Source of the DNA: Leptoclinus maculatus | Taxonomy: Eukaryota > Chordata > Actinopteri > Perciformes > Stichaeidae | Direction: 5' to 3' | Length of the DNA stretch: 64,000 bases | Assembly (NCBI GenBank): GCA_032191485.1 | Contig: JAVDOI010000008.1 | Location: 16,662,174-16,726,173, forward strand | Shown here: one piece after another, positions 25,921 to 36,763 of the stretch | Position numbering within the stretch: the stretch's first letter is position 1 | How the letters are laid out: every line of letters starts with the position of its first letter | Program-made: the position numbers and the translations under genes | Notes under the pieces: model-generated | Told to the model about the DNA's origin: nothing | Database searches by the model: none | Seen by the model: the letters and a program-made list of their open reading frames with translations, nothing else

Positions 25921-26756
25921 GAGATCAGAACAGGAAACTTACAGAAACACAACAGGGAATCCACGGACGAGACAAGAGACGAGGGGGGAAATCCAGCAGG
26001 ACGAGGCAGAGCAAGCAGCCGGGGAAACCAGGAACAGGATGAGCCAAACGGGCGGGTAAACATGAAAATGATCTGGCAAAGAGTGACTGACAGGCAGGGG
26101 TTTATATAGTGGCTTGAACAGGTGAGGGGAGTTGTGCTGATGAGGAGGGAGTGCTTGATTAGTGATCAGAGGCAGGTGAAGGGAGTTAGGCTGATGCTGA
26201 TGCTGAGGGAGTGGCTGACAGGTAGAGTGAGGAGGGTGTGGAGCTACACAAAGACACACAGAACACAGAAGGCAAAGCCTAATCGTGACACTTGTGATAT
26301 GATTTAGTCCCATATATATTAAAGTAGCCAACAGTTGTATTAACATCTGTATGTAGTCAACAACTGACTGTCAAATCAAATGAAGAAAGTTCAATTGAAT
26401 AATAGCTCAACAATATTTATTGTCAGTTTTCAAATTGAACTGGATGAATTATAAATAATAAATAATAAATACTCTAATAATAAATAAATGTTAATTTCAA
26501 GAAAAATAAGGGCTGGATTACATAACAGAAAGCATTTGAAAAATGTGACTCTTAAAATAAAGTACTTCATTTTAGAAAAATGTATTTAACTGAATGGCCC
26601 TTCAGCATTAAATTCAGTTAATTCAGGTGTTAAGTGATGTCAATCAAAAAAGCCACGGTATTGTATTTTTCTCATCTTCTAATAAGAGAGAGGTTTTAAA
26701 CTGCCCGTAACTAGGGGTGCAACGGATCACAAACCTCACGGTTCGGTTCGGATCAG

Positions 26757-27733
26757 ACCGGCCCACTCAATACACGGCGCGTTGCCCACTCAATGCATCG
26801 CACGTATCGACCAGTCAGTGGCCTACTTGGAAAAATATCCATACACTTAACATTATTTTGGATGATTACAAAGAAATTACATCATATATGTTTTTTTTCA
26901 TAACATTTGGATCCACCAATTTGCCTGGATGGACACATGGAATAAAATGATACTGGCTATTGTAACACTCCAAGGTAGCTATAGTTTGCTAGAAGAATAT
27001 GCTTAACTCTGGGCTAGTATCAGATGGTTATACCAGTGACGTGCGGTGAGGTTCGTGGCTGGTGAGGCATTGACTCTTCCAGAGTCAGATTTACAAATAT
27101 ATGAACCTAATATAGAGTAGCTTAAATCACCATTCAATTGGCAGCTTGCACTTTGACTATTGGTTGTTTTTCATACCAGCATTCTTTACACACACATAGG
27201 TAAGGTACATATTTGATTGCACCAGGTGTGTGCGCCGCGATCTGCGACCTGCCCCACCGACCTGTGTTTCAGAAGCTGAGTGCTCGCGGGCGTCACCCGC
27301 GAAAATCGAGAGATCCCGCAATAATCTGAGGAACAACATGTTCTGTTCGAACAGCTCATGTCCTGTTCGAACAGGACATGAGCAAATAGAGAAACATTTA
27401 TTTTATTTGATCATTATTTGTTTTTTACTTTTCATGAGGACAGGCTGTGCCTCCCCTGACCGCACGTCCCTGGGTTATACGTATAACTACAGAGCCTTAA
27501 GGAATGAATGTCAGCAGAGAAAGACCACACAATAAAGAAACTGGAATCAGAGGGTAGAATTAGTATGAACTATATTGTAGAAATCAACAGAACAGAACAT
27601 ACGATGGGGTGTGAACATCAGTGGTATCAGTAGTGTTGCATGCTGGGTGCCGGTGCCATGCTGCCGGCTCGCGCTCAAAAACGGCTTCGACGCAAGTGTT
27701 GAGTAGACTAGAGTGATTGACATTTAATAACAC
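26757..27733. mobile_element. Family-2 hAT-type element, unit 2 copy, truncated at both ends
   Basis: Same fusion on the left as in unit 1; on the right it stops at 27733 and is followed by about 37 bp of other sequence and then a third copy of the CCCGTAAC flank. It contains the family-4 copy at 27034-27472. Confidence 0.8.
27034..27472. mobile_element. Family-4 hAT-type element (copy 2)
   Basis: Same ends and GGTTATAC duplication as copy 1, but 18 bp shorter by loss of one palindromic unit. Confidence 0.85.
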
Positions 27734-28341
27734 CTAAAACAAAGTTAGACTGACGGAAGAGATTAGATGAGTAACGGTATTGTATTTTTCTCATCTTCTA
27801 ATAAGAGAGAGGTTTTAAACTGCCCGTAACTAGGGGTGCAACGGATCACAAACCTCACGGTTCGGTTCGGATCACGGTTCTTGAGTCACGGTTCGGATAA
27901 TTTTTCGGATCAACAAAGAAAAGGGGAGGAGACAAATATAACTTTGCTTTCCATTTATTAATTAAAGAACTTCAAGAACACTTAAAGCAAATAACTTAGG
28001 GCTATAGTCTTACATAAAAATATGATATGATGAAATAAATAAATAAAACATTCAAGAATATTCAATTCAAAAGTTTAAGTGCAACATGAGGTATGTTGAT
28101 GCCCTCGTCCTTTGAGTGAGTGGATTTCGTAGCGTGGCTCAAGCATTTTAACCAGATTTTGAAATACGTTGTTTTCCACAACAGAGTGTCCCCCGTCGCT
28201 GACAGACGGGATGGTGGCTCTTCATATGTGTAGACATGCCGATGTATTGCCGTTGTCGTATGTCCTTCTCTTTAAATAACGCCTACATATAGTAACGGTT
28301 TTGTCCACCACCCTTATCCGTCATTATAAGTTACAGGGAAG

Positions 28342-29360
28342 CAGGGGCGGACTAGGGGAAAAAAGTGGCCCGGGAGTTACTGTCAGACCGGCCCACTCAA
28401 TACACGGCGCGTTGCCCACTCAATGCATCGCACGTATCGACCAGTCAGTGGCCTACTTGGAAAAATATCCATACACTTAACATTGTTTTGGATGATTACA
28501 AAGAAATTACATCATATATGTTTTTTTTCATAACATTTGGATCCACCAATTTGCCTGGATGGACACATGGAATAAAATGATACTGGCTATTGTAACACTC
28601 CAAGGTAGGTATAGTTTGCTAGAAGAATATGCTTAACTCTGGGCTAGTATCAGATGGTTATACCAGTGACGTGCGGTGAGGTTCGTGGCTGGTGAGGCAC
28701 TGACTCTTTCAGAGTCAGATTTACAAATATATGAACCTAATATAGAGCAGCTTAAATCACCATTCAATTGGCAGCTTGCACTTTGACTATTGGTTGTTTT
28801 TCATACCAGCATTCTTTACACACACATAGGTAAGGTACATATTTGATTGCACCAGGTGTGTGCGCCGCGATCTGCGACCTGCCCCACCGACCTGTGTTTC
28901 AGAAGCGGAGCGCTCGCCGGCACCACCCGCGAAAATCGAGAGATCCCGCAATTATCTGAGTAACAACATGTCCTGTTCAAACAGCTCATGTCCTGTTCAA
29001 ACAGGACATGAGCAAATAGAGAAATATGTATTTTATTTGATCATTATTTGTTTTTTACTTTTCATGAGGACAGCCTGTGCCTCCCCTGACCGCACGTCCC
29101 TGGGTTATACGTATAACTACAGAGCCTTAAGGAATGAATGTCAGCAGAGAAAGACCACACAATAAAGAAACTGGAATCAGAGGGTAGAATTAGTATGAAC
29201 TATATTGTAGAACTTAACAGAACAGAACATACGATGGGGTGTGAACATCAGTGGTATCAGTAGTGTTGATGGTGATGGAGGTGGGCCGGTAATGGACCAT
29301 CCCAACCCCGTCGGCCTACCGGGGAATTCCCCGGTATCCCCGATGGCCAGTCCGCCCCTG
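28342..29360. mobile_element. Family-2 hAT-type element, complete, nested in family 1
   Basis: The ends CAGGGGCGGACT and AGTCCGCCCCTG are inverted repeats. The perfect 8-bp duplication CAGGGAAG lies at 28334-28341 and 29361-29368. 1019 bp, no transposase. It contains family-4 copy 3. Confidence 0.88.
28664..29102. mobile_element. Family-4 hAT-type element (copy 3)
   Basis: Same ends and GGTTATAC duplication as the other two copies, more diverged in the CpG-rich part. Confidence 0.85.
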
Positions 29361-29533
29361 CAGGGAAGACAAAACACACTATGACAGGGGTATTCAATTA
29401 AAGTTTAACGAGGTCCAGTTAGAGAGAACTTCCTCATGCAAAGGTCTTGCTGTCACGGGGTGTGGTGGAGGACTCAAGTGCAGACAAGACCAGAAGTAGA
29501 GTGAAGCAGGTATTTAATGAATGATGAGATCAG

Positions 29534-30060
29534 TAGTGATGTGTCCTTCGTGTCGAGGCTTCGAAGCTTGTGTCGATTTTTATGAGGCGCGTATCGAGGC
29601 TTGTGTTGATGACGTATGTGGTGACGTTCGAAGCCTCGCGAACCGCCCGTACCACGTGACTGATTCAGGAAATGGTTCACGGGTTTGGCGGGCGATTCGA
29701 AATAAAAGGGGCAGCGAAACGCAATGGATCCCCGGTCACATTTTGTGTACTTAGGACTTTATTGCGCGTTTGTTTGCAAACTATTCAAGCTTCTTTTTTC
29801 TGCGATGGAACCAGCAAGAAAGAGCCTCTTTGTTGTTATTTTTAAAATAAAAATGAATAAAATGTTTTACGTGTTACATGTTGTCCCTAGTAACATAAGG
29901 ACAGTCACAGACCAAATATCTTAAACACATTCTTCTGTGGCTCAGTGGGTAGAGAGGGTTATCCGGTAACTGCAAGATCGGCGGTTCGATCCTTGGCTTC
30001 TACATGTCCTGTGCCGAAGTGAACCTGAGTGAGACAATGAACCCCTAACTGCTCCCATGG
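29534..30060. mobile_element. Right-truncated copy of the family-3 element
   Basis: Begins TAGTGATG after GAGATCAG as in unit 2 and runs into the SINE, then stops at CTCCCATGG, where family-1 sequence resumes. It must derive from a unit 2-like source because unit 1 lacks the insertion. Confidence 0.82.
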
Positions 30061-30369
30061 CTCTTCATATGTGTAGACATGCCGATGTATTGCCGTTGTC
30101 GTATGTCCTTCTCTTTAAATAACGCCTACGTACCGTAACGGTTTTGTCCACCACCCGTATCCGTCATTATAAGTTACAGGGAAGACAAAATGCTCCCAAA
30201 CTTGCGACTTAAATGACGCCGGGGGCTTCTCAAGTTCCTCCGCTCGCCGTGACTTTCACCGGAAAAAAAATACTCAATTGATCCGCGGTTCACGAGTGAT
30301 CCGAACCGTGAGGGGTGATCCGCACGGATCACGGATCGAGCCGTGATCCGTTACACCACTACCCGTAAC

Positions 30370-31429
30370 CTATAAGAGTCTGTCCATTCTTAGTTAAAGA
30401 CTCTGGTCTCTCTGATCACTTTTCTCTTTTTGGAGAGAGCCATATGAAATATCTTCTCTGACTCACGTAATTCTCCTACTCTTCGTTGTCTTTCCTCGTC
30501 TCTCCCGTGCGTGTAAATCTCACTTGAGTCGGGAAACTTGTCGGAATACACACATTTGATTGGCTGAGTAGCATCACGTGATATGATTTACAATGCATGT
30601 AAGTGGTCGGTGTGTTTCCTCTCAATTATCTATCGGTTTAAGGGTCCAGGGATACAATGGCGTCTGGGTCCAGATCGGGACCGCCTATTAGTGACCCCTG
30701 AACTATGACCTCTGCTTGGGACCAGTGACCGACCCGCTCTGTATTGGCGGGTTGAACGGTGACCTAATCCTCCGTGTGACAGCTTGGATCTGCTCCTTCG
30801 GACTTGTAGGCGGAATTTTTCCACACCTAGGACCGGGGACAGTACTGCTCTATCGGCGGGTTAACCGGCGCACTGATTCTCGTTTGGCGTCTTCGACTTG
30901 AAGAATCCAGGAATTCCGTGATCTTCCTTCTGCAGGTTAAAGTGGTGGAGCATGGGTCAAGTTATCCATTTCTCCTTCGGGACCCAAAAACAGTCAGTTG
31001 TTCGCCAGCGAATTAAGGACTATTACCTAGGATTTTCTCTCTTGAAGGCACCATTGTTGTTTCACCTCCTTTCAGCAACATGAGTCGTATGGATGACGCG
31101 GGGTGAAGGTATGCACCGGTCTTTAAAGCCTTTGTGATGTCATGGCCGTGTCACAGGGACTCCCTGGGGTTCCCGTGGCTCTCATCTAATGAGGCACCAG
31201 AGTTGTGGTTTGAACCAAATCTCACTTAGGCAAGAATTTAACACCTGATGGGGGTTGGTGCGATTTAAACCAGTTCAGGCTTTTCTTTTTACATAAATAA
31301 TAATGTAGGCCTCTCTCTTGCTTTCAACCACATGGGGAAGTCCCTAAGAGTAAAAACTATAAAATATATACCCACAATTGTACATAACATGACTTTGTCA
31401 TGGTAACGTGATATGTTGCAGCAAAGTGC
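30370..31429. other. Unassigned GC-richer interval, possible retroviral leader remnant
   Basis: Contains CpG-rich sequence and, at 30952-31083, a 44-codon plus-strand open frame that begins MGQ. An N-terminal glycine of this type recalls the myristoylated start of some retroviral Gag proteins, but the frame is short and nothing else supports this. Confidence 0.25.
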
Positions 31430-31723
31430 TGTCACGTTCATAAAAACCAGGGTTGATTTACTGTGGAGATGATAAGTATAGATTACTCACAGGTGTGTGT
31501 ACACAGCAAGGAGAGGTGATGAGCTGATTGATGGCTGGTGCGTAGGTAGACTGGGCCCAGGTTGATGGCAGGACAGGAAGAGACTCACTCACACACAACT
31601 ACACACACACAGTGACAAGCTGGGGACATGGAAGACAAGAGGAGTGGGGAACAATAAAAACAAGGGAGAAGCAAGCGCAAGAGACACTGGGAAACAAGCC
31701 AAAGCACGGCCACGACCGTGACA
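31430..31723 (-). mobile_element. Second candidate solo LTR, TGTCACG...CGTGACA
   Basis: 294 bp with the same terminal heptamers as the LTR in the duplication complex. The flanks GTGC and GTGG suggest a 4-bp duplication with one mismatch. No internal genes. Confidence 0.45.
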
Positions 31724-32229
31724 GTGGCTTTGTCCCTATATTACATTGGGACTCACAGTGTGTTATCTAAAAGGCAAAAACAATACATGTATTTTTTTTT
31801 TTAAAGACACCAGCGCACTAAATTGATGCTCCCAAAACAGCTTCAACATTATGTCTTCATCAGGTAATAGTTAGCGTGGGGTGGAGAAGGTCAGCACAGG
31901 TGTGAATCGAGTGTTGAAGGTTACATTTGAAATGTAGCCTAATAGGTCACAGACTAGTTACCATGCTAAAAATGTAATAAGTAATTTAACTAGGCTGTAT
32001 TTACTTGATCAAAGCAATGTAACTTATTACATTTGATTACTTTTTGATTACTTCTCTAACAAATGTTTAAAACTGGTCAATAAAGATGCAAAGTCCTCAA
32101 AACATAAACTTAAGGCAGGCGGTATAAACCTCTCAACAGTGCTCCACATTGATTACTGTCAAACTGTTATTAAAAGTTCTTCAGTGAAACCTGAATTAAG
32201 ATTGAAACAGACCAGCAGGTGCTGGAACA

Positions 32230-32560
32230 TGGCTTGAGTACCTCACTCTGCAATTGAGAACTCTGTTGTGAAGTCTGCTGATGACACTGCCATCATCAGC
32301 CTTATTATAAACAACGTTGAGACTTCATATAGAGAGGAAATCAACAATCTTGCAGAAATGTGTTCAGAGAACAACCTGCTGCTTAACATCAGAAAAACCA
32401 AAGAGCTGATTGTTGATTTAGGAAAAAAGAGGCAAAGACACACACTCCTGTCTACGTCATTGGAGCTGAGGTGTAGAAAGTGAACAGTTTTAAGTTCCTG
32501 GGAATCAGCTTCACAGAGAACCTGACTTGATGACATCATCACTCATCACCATCCTGGAGA
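32230..32560 (+). pseudogene. L2-type LINE reverse transcriptase fragment
   Basis: The plus-strand frame from 32268 reads MKSADDTAIISLIINNVETS and on to LLLNIRKTKELIVDLGK. ADDTAIISLI followed by NNLLLN..KTKE is the palm region of L2/CR1-type non-LTR reverse transcriptases. The catalytic YADD is SADD here. After a frame change, FKFLGI-like sequence follows near 32495. Dead 5'- and 3'-truncated copy. Confidence 0.75.
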
Positions 32561-32983
32561 AAAAAGTTAATGAATGGCTATATTTCTTAACCTTTTAGAC
32601 CCACAGCCCCCTTTTGGCTTCTGCTCGAAAATACTATACCCATACTCAAAGGGGCTTATCTCTCCAACTATCTCTATTTGAATAATTTAAATTTCATAAT
32701 GACACTAAAATGTGTGAGATGTGTTAATATGTGTACATATCAGTGTTTATGTTACTGGTTATTGCTGAATGAACATAACACACAGCTCACATTGAACATT
32801 TTCAGGTTCGCCTGAAAACAATGCAATTTTTTAAAAATAATTTTTTTGCAGATACACCCAAATCACCCCTCACAAGTTATAGCACAACATGGCAGGAGTT
32901 TCTCTAAAAAAAAAGGCTTTGATAAAGTGAAGCAGGCCAGCGGTATCAATGTTTTTCTACAGGTCAGCCAAGGTCAGCCGGCG
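32561..32983. other. Unassigned AT-rich stretch
   Basis: No coding region or repeat family recognised between the LINE fragment and the 64-bp tandem repeats. Confidence 0.3.
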
Positions 32984-33316
32984 TCAGGAAGACAGGGAAT
33001 GAGAAATACAGCACCCTCTGTGTTCTATTTATCACGACCCTTGACCGATAGGAAGACAGGGAATGAGAAATACAGCACCCTCTGTGTTCTATTTATCACG
33101 ACCCTTGACCGATAGGAAGACAGGGAATGAGAAATACAGCACCCTCTGTGTTCTATTTATCACGACCCTTGACCGATAGGAAGACAGGGAATGAGAAATA
33201 CAGCACCCTCGGTGTTCTATTTATCACGACCCTTGACCGATAGGAAGACAGGGAATGAGAAATACAGCACCCTCGGTGTTCTATTTATCACGACCCTTGA
33301 CCGATAGGAAGACAGG
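32984..33316. repeat. 64-bp tandem repeat, about 5 copies
   Basis: Units starting GGAAGACAGGGAATGAGAAA recur at a strict 64-bp spacing (GAATGA at 32997, 33061, 33125, 33189, 33253). They are almost identical and end at a degenerate sixth start. They lie just upstream of the gag remnant. Confidence 0.93.
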
Positions 33317-33509
33317 AATGTCAAATACGAATTAACGCTTGAACTCGAATTAAATTTACTTTCGAGATCGTATTTTGTACACGACCTTGACCTAAATAAT
33401 ATTGGTGGATAACGCCGATAGGTTTTCACTTGATTTTTCCAGTAAAAGAAATCTAAGACTTACAGTGACGACTGTATTTATAAATAAAGTACTTTACCAC
33501 GCCTGAAAG

Positions 33510-34892
33510 ATGGGTGGCACACAGGGTAAAAGTAAAGACGAGAGTCCCTCGGGACCCATGGTGAACGTTATGCAACAGAAATATGGTGAAGGTTCTGTAG
33601 AATATCTCTCATTATGGACCCAAAAGTTTGGGTTTCCTGCAAATGGATCTCTCAGTAAAACTCAACTTGTTGAACTTAGAAAAAAGTTAGAGGAGAAAGG
33701 AAAAGTTTGGCGAAGTCAAAAGACAGTCAAAATCACAGACTTGTTCTGTGTTACCACCTCTGCATGTAACAGACAGACTTGTTCTGTGTTACCAACTCTG
33801 CATGTAACAGACAGACTTGTTCTGTGTTACCAACTCTGCACGTAACAGACAGACTTGTTCTGTGTTACCACCTCTGCACGTAAAAGACAGACTTGTTCTG
33901 TGTTACCACCTCTGCACGTAACCGACAGACTTGTTCTGTGTTACCACCTCTGCACGTAACCGACAGACTTGTTCTGTGTTACCACCTCTGCACGTAACCG
34001 ACAGACTTGTTCTGTGTTACCACCTCTGCATGTAACAGACAGACTTGTTCTGTGTTACCACCTCTGCATGTAACCGACAGACTTGTTCTGTGTTACCAAC
34101 TCTGCATGTAACAGACAGACTTGTTCTGTGTTACCACCTCTGCATGTAACAGACAGACTTGTTCTGTGTTACCACCTCTGCATGTAACAGACAGACTTGT
34201 TCTGTGTTACCACCTCTGCATGTAACAGACAGACTTGTTCTGTGTTACCAACTCTGCATGTAACAGACAGACTTGTTCTGTGTTACCACCTCTGCATGTA
34301 ACAGACAGACTTGTTCTGTGTTACCACCTCTGCATGTAACAGACAGACTTGTTCTGTGTTACCACCTCTGCATGTAACAGACAGACTTGTTCTGTGTTAC
34401 CACCTCTGCATGTAAACGACAGACTTGTTCTGTGTTACCACCTCTGCATGTAAACGACAGACTTGTTCTGTGTTACCACCTCTGCATGTAACAGACAGAC
34501 TTGTTCTGTGTTACCACCTCTGCATGTAACAGACAGACTTGTTCTGTGTTACCACCTCTGCATGTAACAGACAGACTTGTTCTGTGTTACCAACTCTGCA
34601 TGTAACCGACAGACTTGTTCTGTGTTACCACCTCTGCATGTAAACGACAGACTTGTTCTGTGTTACCACCTCTGCATGTAACAGACAGACTTGTTCTGTG
34701 TTACCACCTCTGCATGTAACAGACAGACTTGTTCTGTGTTACCACCTCTGCATGTAAACGACAGACTTGTTCTGTGTTACCACCTCTGCATGTAACAGAC
34801 AGACTTGTTCTGTGTTACCACCGCCTTATCAACAAGTGACAAAGGTCTCCAACGCGGACGAGAGATCTACCATCGAGGGAGCTGTCCATTAA
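33510..34892 (+). pseudogene. Endogenous retrovirus gag remnant interrupted by a minisatellite
   Basis: ATG at 33510 starts MGGTQGKSKDESPSG, with a glycine at position 2 that fits the myristoylation signal of Gag. The next part (to about 33735) has a matrix-like pattern of helices. A 38-bp repeat array then breaks the frame with stops. Beyond the array, 34815-34892 encodes LPPPYQQVTKVSNADERS and ends in TAA; PPPY at 34818-34829 is a classical retroviral late-domain motif. No protease, polymerase or envelope was seen nearby. Likely a piscine gamma/epsilon-type element, inferred from style only. Confidence 0.65.
33736..34822. repeat. 38-bp minisatellite, about 28.6 copies, inside the gag remnant
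   Basis: The unit is CAGACTTGTTCTGTGTTACC plus ACCTCTGCATGTAACAGA. Variants change only a few positions (ACCAAC/ACCACC, CATG/CACG, AACAG/ACCG/AAACG). Thirty-eight is not a multiple of three, so any reading frame meets TAA within three units. Confidence 0.95.
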
Positions 34893-35150
34893 GCACCACA
34901 CCAAAAATACACATATAGTTGCACACACACACTTAGAACAAAAAGAGTGGTGAAAACAGTGTCTCTGACAGTTTTGGTGGAAACCATACGGTGCCAACGT
35001 AAACCAGAACTGCTCATACGAATCAGTTGCTCGGGTGAATTCCATACAAACTGTTTGGCTGTTCACTCTTTTACACACATTATGGCAGATGTACGTAGGC
35101 CGTGGAGTCCTCTCCGTAGAGTGGGAGGCACACGAGCTTTCTTCTGTATT
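34893..35150. other. Sequence after the gag remnant, unassigned
   Basis: A short plus-strand open frame from 34947 is not recognisable. It may be decayed retroviral sequence. Confidence 0.3.
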
Positions 35151-35151
35151 A

Positions 35152-35999
35152 CCGTATTTTCCGCACTATAGGGCGCACTGGATTATAAGGCGCACTGTCA
35201 ATGAATGGTCTATTTTCGATCTTTTTTCATATATAAAGCGCACCGGACTATAAGGCGCGGGCGCTCTGAAGAAATCTGTAGATTCTCCACTTCCGTGTCC
35301 GTATTCTCACGAGATAGTACGAGACTCACACAGCGAGATGTGATGCATATGACGAGCTTATGACGATCTGGGGGACGGACTGTTTACATCGTGTAGTGTA
35401 GCTTGTTAGCTCGTTAGTTAGCACGTCTGCTAACGGCAGCGTTCTGAGACAGCTGTAGCTTTATGATTACAGACATGTAAACACACAGAATAAATAATGG
35501 CCATCAGTGAGAAACTGAGTTGTGTTGTGAGAACAAGTGAACAGCTGGGCAGGTGTCTTGAGAGATAGAGGCAGATTACCCCTAGCTTGTTAGCTCGTTA
35601 GTTAGCACGTCTGCTAACGGCAGCGTTCTGAGACAGCTGTAGCTTTATGATTACAGACATGTAAACACACAGTTAGTGGAGTCTGCGTGACTCACACAGC
35701 GAGCTATGATACTTATGCATGCTTATGCTTACACCTCGTCCAGAACTACCGGTGAGACTCCTGACTACGGTAGCCGTAATGCTGCAAGCGGTGCGGCTTT
35801 GTAGTTTACCAAAGTCAGTACTAAAACATTTTGACAGAGCGCCGTGTACCACACCAAATCGCTTCGAGGTCAGTAAACACAACCAGAATTAATCCATATA
35901 TAAGGCGCTCCGGATTATAAGGCGCACTGTCGTTTTTTGAGAAAATTAAAGGCTTTTAAGTGCGGCTTTTAAGTGCGCCTTATAGTGCGGAAAATACGG
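35152..35999. mobile_element. Inverted-repeat DNA transposon, TA-flanked, about 850 bp
   Basis: The left end CCGTATTTTCCGCACTATAG and the inverted right end CCGTATTTTCCGCACTATAA match at 26 of the first 27 positions. TA lies on both sides (35150-35151, 36000-36001). An internal block of about 85 bp (35397-35481) is repeated at 35584-35673, both with TAGCTTGTTAGCTCGTTAGT. No transposase. Superfamily not assigned; a TA duplication would suit Tc1/mariner. Confidence 0.75.
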
Positions 36000-36280
36000 T
36001 ACATCTCTCTTTGCATTTGTAGTTATTTTTCTTTTTGTATGTTCTGGGATAATACTTCTGATGTTATTGAAATGTCCTTATAATATATTTTATCAATACT
36101 GTGTGATTTATATATAATCAAAAGAGTGGAATGCAATGGGAAAAATATATTTTGTATCATGAAATGTTTTTAACAGATTTGTCTGTGTGATGAGTTTGAG
36201 ACAGACCATAAAACCATAAACTAGTTCCTAGTTGAACGTACCTGGCATGAGTCCAGATAAGAACGACAGCTAGGATGTAA

Positions 36281-36451
36281 ACTAAATCTACTCCCTGTCT
36301 ATGATTTATCTCAAGGCGTGAACCTGTGTTTGCTTAAACTAAATCTACTCCCTGTCTATGATTTATCTCAAGGCGTGAACCTGTGTTTGCTTAAACTAAA
36401 TCTACTCCCTGTCTATGATTTATCTCAAGGCGTGAACCTGTGTTTGCTTAA
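36281..36451. repeat. 57-bp tandem repeat, three copies
   Basis: Units beginning ACTAAATCTACTCCCTGTCT start at 36281, 36338 and 36395 and are essentially identical. Confidence 0.95.
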
Positions 36452-36763
36452 ATGAGGTGATGTTCCTGTACGATGTTGAAGCTTTCAACACAGACACTGA
36501 CTGAGTGGCTGTGTTGCATTTTTCCCTTGCAAGCGGATAAACGAACGAGACAACTTTGAATCTTCTGAAGACTATATTATTGATTTGTGAACAAAACTCT
36601 CTTCTCCCGATCAACATAGAAATATTCTACCACAATCATCAAAAGACAAACTAATAGGTCACATATAGTTCATGGTTAATCGTTCTGCCATCTGTCTATG
36701 TGTGTGCGTTTTGCAATAGGTGTGTGTGTTCAATGCTTGGCCATTTGACTTTGCTATATTTTG

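Larger units (their letters stand above)
24907..26290 (-). mobile_element. Candidate solo LTR, unit 2 copy, split by a hAT insertion
   Basis: Same LTR as at 22646-23091, interrupted at GAGATCAG by the element at 24990-25920. It has fewer GCTGAT hexamers than the unit 1 copy. Confidence 0.6.
24825..27733. repeat. Tandem duplication unit 2, with an extra hAT insertion
   Basis: Near-identical to unit 1 in direct orientation. It is interrupted by the 931-bp element at 24990-25920 and cut short at 27733, where the family-2 hAT stops at AATAACAC. The offset to unit 1 is 2261 bp before the insertion and about 3206 bp after it. Confidence 0.88.
27831..30361. mobile_element. Family-1 hAT-type element with intact ends and nested insertions
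   Basis: The ends are TAGGGGTGCAACGGATCAC and, inverted, TAGTGGTGTAACGGATCAC, with the perfect duplication CCCGTAAC at 27823-27830 and 30362-30369. Inside are a complete family-2 element, a third copy of the LTR start with truncated family-3 element, and a 128-bp stretch of its own interior (28214-28341) repeated at 30061-30188. Confidence 0.88.

Noticed and set aside
33736..34822. CRISPR-like regular repeat array
   Set aside because: Units are contiguous 38-bp tandem copies with no spacers, in a vertebrate genome; it is a minisatellite.
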